NCBI GenBank assembly: GCA_963745595.1
Contig: CAVUYB010000018.1
Location: 1 to 64,000, forward strand
Reading direction: 5' to 3'
Origin: DASZUK01 sp963745595
GTDB taxonomy: Bacteria; Actinomycetota; Acidimicrobiia; Acidimicrobiales; RAAP-2
DNA length: 64,000 nt
Made by a program: the position numbers and the translations under genes
The notes under the pieces: generated by a model
What the model was told of the DNA's origin: nothing
Databases searched by the model: none
Seen by the model: the letters and a program-made list of their open reading frames with translations, nothing else
In this document: positions 54,608 through 62,411 of the stretch, piece by piece
Numbering within the stretch: the stretch's first letter is position 1
Layout of the letters: the number at the start of each line of letters is the position of its first letter

Positions 54608-57600
54608 GGAAGCGGCCGATCACCGGGACCTCGCTCAGCGACTCGGCCCGCAGGATCGAGACGACGGTGGGGGCGAACAGCTCGGCGGAGTCGTAGACGA
54701 CGTAGCGGGGGAGCCAGTCGGGCTCGTACTTGGCGTTGAACCGCCAGAGCGACTCGATCGGCAGGACGCCGGACATCCGGCGCAGCGCCCACCGCTCGAC
54801 CCGCTGGGTCAGCCCGTCGCCGCTCTCGCCCTCGAGCGTCGACCGCATGGCCGCGAAGTTGAGGCTGAGGCCGTGCTGGCCGCGCTGGTGGAGGTGGTCG
54901 ATCGTCGAGCAGAGCGCGAAGTCGAGCAGGCCGTTCGGGTGCTCGCCGGGGTCGCGGCGCATCAGGTCGAGCGAGAAGCCGCGGATGGCGGCCGACGGGA
55001 CGAACTGGCACATGGCGGCCGGCTGGCCGTCGGGCCCGTAGACGACGGTCAGCAGCAGGCCGGTGTCGCGCTGGTCGAAGAGCCGGCCGAGCATCATCGA
55101 GAAGCCGCGCTCCTGGTCGCCGCGGCGGTTCTTGCCCATCAGCTCGACGAGCGGGCCCCCGACGTCGGGGGTGACCTGGGACGGATCGAGGAACTGGACG
55201 GTGTAGCCGTAGCGGGCGACCCGGTTGACGGCCTGGCGGAGGCCCTTCATCCGGCCGCCCTGCAGCGAGAACCGGCGCAGGTCGACGACGGCCTCGTCGC
55301 CGATGTAGAGGTGGCGCATGCCGGCGTCGCGGTAGGCGGGGAGCCACTCCTCGGCGGCGGCCATCACCGCGACGCCCCAGCCGTTGCGGTCGCAGAGCCG
55401 CCGGAACGCGTCCCAGACGTGCTGGCGCTCGCTGTGCGGACCGATCGGGTCGGGCGAGACGAGGCAGACGCCGCCGTAGACGGCGTAGGCGACGAGCGAG
55501 TCGCGGTGGAAGAACCACTGCTTGTCGTCGCGCAGCGCGAAGTAGTCGAGCGTGCCGGTGCCGTGGCGCCGGACGATGTCGCGGGCCCGCAGCTCGGCGG
55601 CCCGCCGGGCGGACACGGCGCCGGCGTGGCGGGTGCTGCCGGGCTTGGCGTGGCTGGCGGACAGGCCGCGGTCGACGACCGGTCGGGTCAGGAGGTAGAT
55701 CGTGACGACCGCCAGGGCGATGCCGACGCCGAGGAGACTGGGGGAGACCCAGTCGTCGACCGTGTCGGGCAGCGCGACGGTCTGCAGGCCGACGAGCCGC
55801 TCGGCGGCCGCGCCGAGGACGACCGGCCACGACGGGAGCTGGTGGGCCCGGAGGTGGCTGCTCAGCTCGATGGCGAGGGTGGCGGCGCCGACGGCGACGA
55901 CGCCGCCGACGACGAGCGTGACGACGGCGGAGCGGACGGACGACTTGTCGGCGGTCGCCCGGAACAGGTCGCGCTCGGCGAGCAGGAACAGGAGGACGAA
56001 CAGCGTCAGCAGCAGGCCGCCGAGGCTGGCGCCGTGGGCGAGGTGGAGGACGAGCGTGGCCGCGAGGAGGGCGACCGCGACGATCCACGCCCGCCACTGG
56101 CCGCGCCGCACGCCGCGGGCGAGCATCATCAGCCCGATCCCGGCGAGCGCGACGAGCGCGCCGGCGGCCTGGGAGACGCCGAGCGGCACGTACTCGCGGA
56201 CGAGGTGCAGGTGGCCGGCGGCCGGCCGGCTGACGGCGACGAGCAGGTCGAAGAGACCGGCGAGGAAGATGGCGGCCGCGGCGAGCCGCCGGACGCGCCG
56301 GACGCGGACACGGTTGGCCGCGACGTCCGGCGCGGCCGGCCACGACGCACCGCGTGGCCACGACGCGACGAGGGCCGGGTGCAGGTCGGCGGCGGGTTTG
56401 CGGCCCTTGACGACGTGGTAGCCGGTGGCGATCCGCTCGAGCGTGGTCGACGTCGGCAGGTCGACGTCGGCGAGCAGCAGCCGGACGTGCAGATCGGCGC
56501 CGGTCTCGAGCTCGACCCAGCTCGACTGGCGGTGGTGGAGGAAGACGGGCGGGAGGCCGACGCGGCCGCGGTGCTCGCGGACGAGCTCGGTCGTGCCGCC
56601 GGGACAGGCGAAGAAGCCGGGGCCGAGATGCGCGAGCTCGGCCCGCAGCCCACCGCCGGCGACGAGGCCGGTCAGGCCGCCGGCGATCAGGGCGCGGGCC
56701 TCGTCGAGCGCGGCCAGCGAGCCGACGGTCAGCACGCTCGACGGCGGCGCGCCGCCGGGCACGGCGAGCGAGCGATCGGCCCACGGCGGCCGGAGGTCGC
56801 CGCCGCCGTGGGCCCGCCAGATCCGCCGGGACAGGACGGCGACGACCGCGGCGAGGACGAGCTCGAGCCCGGCGACGACGACGACGGTGAAGAGGAACCG
56901 GTTCGGCCACGACGCGCTGTACGCCCGGATCAGGACGTGGCGCGGCCCGGACGCCCGGTGGACGAGGTGGTAGACGCCGTGGAAGACGACCGTCAGCCGG
57001 ATGACGAGGGCGACGACGACGGCGAGCAGCGGCGGGACCCAGATGAACCGACCGAGCCGGCGGTAGAGCGTGCGGGAGCTGACGAACCGCCCGGACGCGC
57101 CGGGGTCCTCGAGGCGGTCGATGCCGGCCAGCCACGGCCGGTGCTCGGCGGTCCGGGCATCGGCGATACCCGGCGCGCCGTCGACCGGGTGCCCGGGTCG
57201 GACGAGGACGCGGCGGTCACCGGCCGCGGTCACGAGGTGCAGGTCGACGGCCTGGGTGACCTCGAGCCCGAGCGCGTAGAGCTCGGTCACGACGGCCGGG
57301 TCGGTGGCGACCTCCGGGTCCCGCCAGCCGGGCAGGACGAGCAGGCGACAGTCCGGCCGGGCGGTGAAGCCGCGGACCGCGTCGGCCAGCTCGCGGTGGG
57401 CGTCAAGCGCCCGCCGGACGACGTCGGCGTCGAGCGGCTCGTCGCCGCACGGGCCGGCGAACAGGTTCCCGCAGATGATGACCGTCCCGGGCCCCTGCCA
57501 CCGTTCGAGCGTCTGGGCGACGTCGGCCGCCAGCGCCTGGGACGACGGCGAGCTCTCGGTCGACAGCAACAGGTCGCCGACGACCATGACCCGACGGCCG

Positions 57601-57692
57601 AGCGGGACGTCGACCCGGGTGGCGGTGGCCAGGTCGGTCGTCACCGTCGCCTCGATGGCGCCCAGCGGCTCGTCGACGTCGATGGTGGACAT
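54570..57692 (-). CDS. LPG-synthase-type (DUF2156) membrane protein with N-terminal phosphoesterase-like domain
   Basis: A 1040-residue protein. Residues 30-200 resemble a calcineurin-like phosphoesterase (RRVMVVGDLLLS, VIICGNLFAGPCGD, LLVLPGWRDPEV), but the usual GNHD is GWRD. Two membrane helices follow (WVPPLLAVVVALVIRLTVVF, LFTVVVVAGLELVLAAVVAV), then a further soluble part, then about six helices. The C-terminal DUF2156 domain is that of lysyl-phosphatidylglycerol synthases (DYFALRDDKQWFFHRDSLVA, CLVSPDPIGP, SLDLMRRDPGEHPNGLLDFA, LSLNFAAMRS). No lysyl-tRNA synthetase domain is attached. The start is ATG 57692 with GGAG upstream. It converges with the DUF916-like gene, overlapping 38 bp at the 3' ends. 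Confidence 0.8.
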   Translation of the reverse strand: MSTIDVDEPLGAIEATVTTDLATATRVDVPLGRRVMVVGDLLLSTESSPSSQALAADVAQTLERWQGPGTVIICGNLFAGPCGDEPLDADVVRRALDAHRELADAVRGFTARPDCRLLVLPGWRDPEVATDPAVVTELYALGLEVTQAVDLHLVTAAGDRRVLVRPGHPVDGAPGIADARTAEHRPWLAGIDRLEDPGASGRFVSSRTLYRRLGRFIWVPPLLAVVVALVIRLTVVFHGVYHLVHRASGPRHVLIRAYSASWPNRFLFTVVVVAGLELVLAAVVAVLSRRIWRAHGGGDLRPPWADRSLAVPGGAPPSSVLTVGSLAALDEARALIAGGLTGLVAGGGLRAELAHLGPGFFACPGGTTELVREHRGRVGLPPVFLHHRQSSWVELETGADLHVRLLLADVDLPTSTTLERIATGYHVVKGRKPAADLHPALVASWPRGASWPAAPDVAANRVRVRRVRRLAAAAIFLAGLFDLLVAVSRPAAGHLHLVREYVPLGVSQAAGALVALAGIGLMMLARGVRRGQWRAWIVAVALLAATLVLHLAHGASLGGLLLTLFVLLFLLAERDLFRATADKSSVRSAVVTLVVGGVVAVGAATLAIELSSHLRAHQLPSWPVVLGAAAERLVGLQTVALPDTVDDWVSPSLLGVGIALAVVTIYLLTRPVVDRGLSASHAKPGSTRHAGAVSARRAAELRARDIVRRHGTGTLDYFALRDDKQWFFHRDSLVAYAVYGGVCLVSPDPIGPHSERQHVWDAFRRLCDRNGWGVAVMAAAEEWLPAYRDAGMRHLYIGDEAVVDLRRFSLQGGRMKGLRQAVNRVARYGYTVQFLDPSQVTPDVGGPLVELMGKNRRGDQERGFSMMLGRLFDQRDTGLLLTVVYGPDGQPAAMCQFVPSAAIRGFSLDLMRRDPGEHPNGLLDFALCSTIDHLHQRGQHGLSLNFAAMRSTLEGESGDGLTQRVERWALRRMSGVLPIESLWRFNAKYEPDWLPRYVVYDSAELFAPTVVSILRAESLSEVPVIGRFLSRPAPAPPTDR

Positions 57693-57845
57693 GGTCAGTC
57701 TCCATCGTGGCATGCCGGCCGCGGCGATCCTTCACTCCTCTCCCAGGCTGGCCACAGTCCCTTCTCAGCCGGCTGCGGTGGAGCATCCCGTGAAACCGGC
57801 CCCTCCGTACCTAACCTGGGGAGACACCAACCGGGCGGAGGTGTC

Positions 57846-60041
57846 ATGGCCATAGGCGGACTCGTAGGTAGGTCGCCCGCGGGCGGCGGACGATCGGGCG
57901 CTCGCCACGCCTGGGCGCTTCGAGCGGCGGCGGCACTGATCGTCGTCGGTGCACCCCTCGTGACGATCGGTCAGTCGGCACCGGCTGGCGCGGCGGTGCC
58001 TTCCGGCTGGAACATCGTCACGACGCCGAGCACCGTGAACCCCACCCTCGGCAACGACTTCGTTCTCGGGAGCGCCTGTGCCAACGCCTTCGAATGTTGG
58101 GCCGTCGGGTTCTCCGTCTCGGGCGGCACAGGGTCGAGCTCGACCACCGCGGCGCTGATCGAGCAGTGGAACGGTTCGGCGTGGTCGCTCGCGCCCAGCC
58201 CGATCGCTCCGTCGCCCGGCGGCTACGCCCTCTTCGGCGTCACGTGTGTCACCAGCTCGGACTGTTGGGCGGTCGGCGGCGCTCGTAGCGTCACCGCGGG
58301 CACATCACCCTTTGGCACGCTCACGGAGAACTGGAACGGCACGTCGTGGTCGATCGTGCCGAGCCCGACGCCGGCCGGAACCGCCGGCGCGTTCCTGCGC
58401 AGCGTCGACTGCGTCGACGCGTCGGACTGCTGGGCCGTCGGCAATACCGCGACGCCGACAGGTACCGGTCAGGGTGTCCTCACCGAGCAGTGGAACGGAT
58501 CGACCTGGTCCGTCGGCCCGAGCGCGCCGGTGACTGGGACGTACAGCCAGCTCAACGGCGTGTCCTGTGCCAGTGCGTCGGACTGCTGGGCCGTCGGGAC
58601 GGCGGGAGCGACGGTCGAGACATCGACAGTGCCCAACCTCCCCGGCGGTCCGGGGGACCAGGGCCTGATCGAGCAGTGGAACGGCGCCACGTGGTCGGTC
58701 GTCCCGAGCTCTCGGCCGGCCACATCGGACGGGAGCTACCTGAGCGGTGTCACCTGCGTCAGCAGTCTGGACTGTTGGGCGACGGGGGCGATCACGAACC
58801 ACAAGGGCAAGCCCGCCGGTGCACTGATGGAGAACTGGAACGGGTCCTCGTGGTCGGTCGTTCCGAGCCCGACGCCCCTCGATGCGACCCGGGGGCTGCT
58901 CGAGGGCGTCTCTTGCCTCGACGCCACACGCTGTTGGGCGGTCGGAACGGCTGGTGCGACAGGCGGCAGCAAAGGTACAGGGACAGGCAAAGGCACAGGG
59001 ACGACAGGCAGCAGCACAGGGACAGGCAGCGGTACAGGCACGACAGGCAAGGGCACAGGGACAGGCACACACCTTCAGCCGAACGGCTTCATCGACAGCT
59101 GGAACGGATCGTCGTGGTCGGTCCAGCCGAGCCCGAACGTCACCGTGATCAGCATCCTGTACTCCGTCACGTGCCTGCGGGGCACGGCCTGTTGGGCGGT
59201 CGGCAGTGCGGCGACGAACGCCGGGGGGACAAACCCCGGCCTGCAGCCGATCATCGAGCAGATGGTGCTGCCGCCGGCGGCCAATCAGGGGATGCTCCTC
59301 GCGGCGCGTGACGGCGGCGTCTTCGCTTTCGGCAACGCGGCGTTCGCCGGCTCGATGGGCGGCAAGCCGCTCAACCAGCCGATCGTCGGCCTCGCGGCGA
59401 CGCCGGACGGCAAGGGCTACTGGGAGGTCGCGTCCGACGGCGGCATCTTCGCCTTCGGCGACGCCACCTTCTACGGCTCGATGGGCGGCAAGCCGCTCAA
59501 CCAGCCGATCGTCGGCATCGCGGCGACGCCGGACGGCAAGGGCTACTGGGAGGTCGCGTCCGATGGCGGCATCTTCGCCTTCGGCGACGCCACCTTCTAC
59601 GGCTCGATGGGCGCCAAGCCGCTCAACCAGCCGATCGTCGGCCTCGCGGCGACGCCGGACGGCAAGGGCTACTGGGAGGTCGCGTCCGACGGCGGCATCT
59701 TCGCCTTCGGCGACGCCACCTTCTACGGCTCGATGGGCGCCAAGCCGCTGAACCGACCGATCGCTGGCATCGCGGCGACGCCCAACGGCAACGGCTATCT
59801 GCTCACCGCGTCCGACGGCGGCATCTTCGCCTTCGGCAACGCCAGCTATCTCGGTTCGGTCCCGGGCCAGAACATCGTCGCACCGTTCCCGATCGTCGGC
59901 GTCACCTACACCCCGGACGGCGGGGGCTACTGGCTGGTCGGCGCGGATGGCTCGGTGTACGCCTACGGCGACGCGGTCTACCTGGGCTCGCTGGGCGGGG
60001 TGCACCTGGCGGCGCCGATCTCCGGCATCGCCGGGCAGTGA
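57846..60041 (+). CDS. Secreted protein with two kinds of beta-propeller-like repeats
   Basis: A 731-residue protein with signal peptide (RAAAALIVVGAPLVTIG, cut near PAGAA). Residues 50-480 contain six or seven repeats of about 60 residues: V.C...(D/E)CWAVG, then IEQWNG..WS and PSP, with paired Cys likely forming disulfides. A Gly/Thr/Lys-rich linker (GTGTGKGTGTTGSSTGTG type) interrupts the last of them. Residues 495-731 have five or six repeats of about 43 residues with ATPDGKGYWEVASDGGIFA and FGDATFYGSMGGKPLNQPIV. Such 'SDGGIF.FGDA.F.GS' repeats are frequent in Acidimicrobiia. The ATG at 57846 follows GGAGG. Role unknown, presumably carbohydrate or surface binding. Confidence 0.8.
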   Translation: MAIGGLVGRSPAGGGRSGARHAWALRAAAALIVVGAPLVTIGQSAPAGAAVPSGWNIVTTPSTVNPTLGNDFVLGSACANAFECWAVGFSVSGGTGSSSTTAALIEQWNGSAWSLAPSPIAPSPGGYALFGVTCVTSSDCWAVGGARSVTAGTSPFGTLTENWNGTSWSIVPSPTPAGTAGAFLRSVDCVDASDCWAVGNTATPTGTGQGVLTEQWNGSTWSVGPSAPVTGTYSQLNGVSCASASDCWAVGTAGATVETSTVPNLPGGPGDQGLIEQWNGATWSVVPSSRPATSDGSYLSGVTCVSSLDCWATGAITNHKGKPAGALMENWNGSSWSVVPSPTPLDATRGLLEGVSCLDATRCWAVGTAGATGGSKGTGTGKGTGTTGSSTGTGSGTGTTGKGTGTGTHLQPNGFIDSWNGSSWSVQPSPNVTVISILYSVTCLRGTACWAVGSAATNAGGTNPGLQPIIEQMVLPPAANQGMLLAARDGGVFAFGNAAFAGSMGGKPLNQPIVGLAATPDGKGYWEVASDGGIFAFGDATFYGSMGGKPLNQPIVGIAATPDGKGYWEVASDGGIFAFGDATFYGSMGAKPLNQPIVGLAATPDGKGYWEVASDGGIFAFGDATFYGSMGAKPLNRPIAGIAATPNGNGYLLTASDGGIFAFGNASYLGSVPGQNIVAPFPIVGVTYTPDGGGYWLVGADGSVYAYGDAVYLGSLGGVHLAAPISGIAGQ

Positions 60042-60072
60042 GCGACAACCTTCGTTCAGTACGGTTGGGTCC

Positions 60073-60222
60073 ATGACCCGGCAGGTCACCGTCCCCAGCC
60101 TTACCGACGAGCAGATGGTCCGTCGCCTCGAAGAGGCACAGCGGGACGGGCGGGACGGGCGGCTGGTCCGCGGCGACGACGAGGCCGAGCTCCGGGAGCT
60201 CTTGGGGACGCTGCGCCAGTAG
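60073..60222 (+). CDS. Small hypothetical charged protein
   Basis: A 49-residue protein: MTRQVTVPSLTDEQMVRRLE, then EAQRDGRDGRLVRGDDEAEL, then a short helix. Strongly charged, probably helical, no Cys or membrane segment. No good ribosome site is seen before ATG 60073 (GTTGGGTCC). I do not recognise a family. It could be a small regulator or a chance ORF. Confidence 0.35.
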   Translation: MTRQVTVPSLTDEQMVRRLEEAQRDGRDGRLVRGDDEAELRELLGTLRQ

Positions 60223-60577
60223 GCGCGGCCTGGTACGTCGATGTCACGAGTGGCGTCCGGGCAGAGCGAGCCGATGTCGGGATGACCGTGATCCCACACT
60301 TGGATCACCCGGTTACGCCGGGTCGCTGAACGCGTCACCGGCCAGGTCGACAATGGTGTAGCCGTAGCCAGCCGGCGGCGCCACGAGGATCCCGACCACC
60401 GGGTACCGGGCGGGTTGGCGCCGGTCGAGCCGTAGAAGGCGGCGTCCCCGAACGGCGCGGTACGCGGTCGGCGGTGTCAGGAGAGCCGCCCAGTAGGCTC
60501 GGCGACCGGGCGCGGTGCGCCGAACTGGCGCCGCTGAGGCCGCCGCCGCGGGCGGCGCGAAGGCGCGGACGGGTGCG
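60223..60577. other. Intergenic region with a possible minus-strand fragment
   Basis: 355 bp with no secure gene. On the minus strand, a frame ending at 60313 reads plausible protein (LLTPPTAYRAVRGRRLLRL, then RYPVVGILVAPPAGYGYTIV, then DLAGDAFSDPA). It has no ATG or GTG at its natural beginning near 60500. It may be a remnant or a small gene with a lost start. Confidence 0.3.
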
Positions 60578-61108
60578 ATGAAAGGACGGAGGGGATTGGC
60601 AGCGGGCGAACAGGCAGTGCGGGTGCCGGTGCCGCCGAACTGGCGTTGGCGGGACGGGGCGGTCGAGCCAGGCCCGACGGTCGTCTTCGACATCGACGGC
60701 GTCCTCTCCGACGCGACCTCCCGGCAGCACTTCATCGAGCGTGGCCGGCGCGACTGGACCGCGTTCTTCGAGGCCTGCGGCGACGACCCGGTGATCGGCG
60801 AGATCGCCCGCCTGCTCGAGCTGCTCGACCCGGCGCTCCACGTCGTGCTGCTCACCGGCCGACCGTTCCGGGTGCGGCCGCAGACGTTGGCCTGGCTGGA
60901 GCGCTACGGCCTGCGCTGGGACCTCCTCGTGATGCGCGACCGGGGTGACTACTCCCAGGTGACGATGTTCAAGCAGGCGGTCGTCGACGAGCTCCGGGGG
61001 TACGGTTTCGACCTGCGCCTCGCCCTCGAGGACGACCCGGCGAACCACGCCATGTTCGAGGCCGAAGGCGTGCCGTGCGTCTACATCCACTCCGGCTACT
61101 ACGACTGA
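60578..61108 (+). CDS. HAD-family phosphatase, polynucleotide 3'-phosphatase-like
   Basis: A 176-residue HAD hydrolase. TVVFDIDGVLSDATSRQHFI holds the D-x-D-G-x-x-S/T nucleophile motif; DWTAFFEACGDDPVIGEIAR follows; HVVLLTGRPFRVRPQTLAWL holds motif II; LLVMRDRGDYSQVTMFKQAV holds the motif III Lys; LALEDDPANHAMFEAEGVPC holds the motif IV acidic pair. The order and spacing match the phosphatase half of T4-like Pnkp, suggesting a nucleic acid end or nucleotide as substrate. The start is ATG 60578. No kinase domain is attached. Confidence 0.82.
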   Translation: MKGRRGLAAGEQAVRVPVPPNWRWRDGAVEPGPTVVFDIDGVLSDATSRQHFIERGRRDWTAFFEACGDDPVIGEIARLLELLDPALHVVLLTGRPFRVRPQTLAWLERYGLRWDLLVMRDRGDYSQVTMFKQAVVDELRGYGFDLRLALEDDPANHAMFEAEGVPCVYIHSGYYD

Positions 61109-61162
61109 CCGGCTCCGGCTGGGCCGCCTCCGGCGTTCGGCGCGAGGGGTTGGCGACGGTCG

Positions 61163-62337
61163 TCAGGCCGGCATCGGCGGCAACCGCTGGCCGCCGGTCT
61201 CGAAGAGGTCGGTGACTGGTCCGATCGGGTACGCCGATCGGATCTCCCGTCGCACGGCCGTCAGGTCGGGCGTCCCCAGGTAGTGGCGACCGCGGGTCTC
61301 CCCGCGGGGGAGAGCAATCCAGCGTTCACAAGAGCCTTCAGGTCACGGCTCGCTATCGCCGGATCGATGGCGTGACCCTCCGACTCCTCGACCGCGAGCC
61401 GGTAGCTCCAGTTGTGCATCCGCAGACCGCGCGAGGCGTCGCACAGCGGCCCGACGGCGCGGGCCGGGAGCTTCCGTTCGCCGACCAGTTGCTCGAAGCG
61501 CGCCCAGACGTCTTCGGCCTCCCGGACTCGTCGGAGCACGCGCTGCGCCTGCCGATAGTGGCAGTTGAGGCAGTACCGGATCCACGGTCGTGCATCGTTC
61601 TCCGGATGCCAGGACCTCCGTCCGACGTCACCGAGCACGGCGTAGTACGCCTCGGCGTCCCGTCCGATCTCCTCTTCGATCGAGGAGAACACGGGAGCCA
61701 CGATCTTCTCTCTGGCCAAGACCAGCGTCTGCAGGCAACGAGCCATTCGCCCGTTACCGTCCTTGAAGGGGTGAACCATCGTGAGGTTCAGGTGAGCCAT
61801 CGCGGCGCGGACCAACAGCGGCCCATCGTGGCCGTTGATGCTCTCGATCAGCTCGCTGATGAGCGCGGGAGCCGTCGAGACGTCCGGCGCCTCGTAGACG
61901 ATCTCGCCGGACGGCTCTCGCTTGACGAACACATCACCGGCCCGCCACCGTCCCGGCCGCTTCGACAGATCGTGTTTGAGCATCATGAAGTGGAGTGACC
62001 TGAGTAGGGACTCGTCAACGGCCAGACGGCCGTCGTCGGCCAACTGAACGACGTACGTCATGGCGTCCCGGTACCCCTCGAGCGCGTGGCGCGTCTCCGT
62101 GGACGCTTCGAGCGTCTCCTCGTCCTCGACCGCGGCCAGCACGTCGTCGGTCGTGGCGCGGTAGCCCTCGATCGCGTTCGACGCCTGCACCGCCTTGGCG
62201 AACACGAGGCGCCGGAGACCGCCGTACCAGCGACGAGGCTCATCGACGACGCGCCATCTGAGTTGTCGCCGAAGGTCGTCGATCTCGGCGATCGCCTCGA
62301 GCTCTGCGCCGAGGTCCACCGGGGAGGCGAAGATCAT
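61163..62337 (-). CDS. Fic-domain AMP-transferase protein, frameshift near the 3' end
   Basis: Fic proteins transfer AMP from ATP to hydroxyl side chains of target proteins. The active site VHPFKDGNGRMARCLQTLVL matches HPFx(D/E)GNGRxxR. An N-terminal inhibitory helix is present (KAVQASNAIEGYRATT, motif S-x3-E-G), so the enzyme is self-inhibited. A C-terminal winged helix follows (IASRDLKALVNAGLLSP). The written frame stops at 61261, but after GLLSP the next frame continues naturally as GETRGRHYLGTPDLTAVRR through YPIGPVTDLFETGGQRLP to a stop at 61163. The break lies in a CCCCCGCGGGG run, a typical indel site. The reconstructed protein has about 390 residues. AT-rich promoter upstream. Confidence 0.88.
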
Positions 62338-62411
62338 GCGCTGATTATATTAATGATCTCAGCAGATAATGGAAAGATTCTGACAATCTTTGGTTAATTT
62401 CTAACATCTCC
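62338..62411 (-). promoter_or_regulatory. AT-rich promoter of the fic gene
   Basis: About 70 bp strikingly rich in A and T between lnt and fic. It contains AAAGATT-CTGAC-AATCTTT (62373-62391), a 7-bp inverted repeat, and ATTATATTAATG next to the fic start. It probably holds the promoter and an operator or weak terminator. Confidence 0.6.

Noticed and set aside
53068..57135. A 1355-residue minus-strand open frame
   Set aside because: It is a GC-rich shadow of the DUF2156 gene and of plus-strand genes, rich in Arg and Pro, with no domain pattern.
62373..62391. Hairpin between lnt and fic as a rho-independent terminator
   Set aside because: The stem is only 7 bp and AT-rich and is not followed by a T run on the minus strand. 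An operator is as likely.
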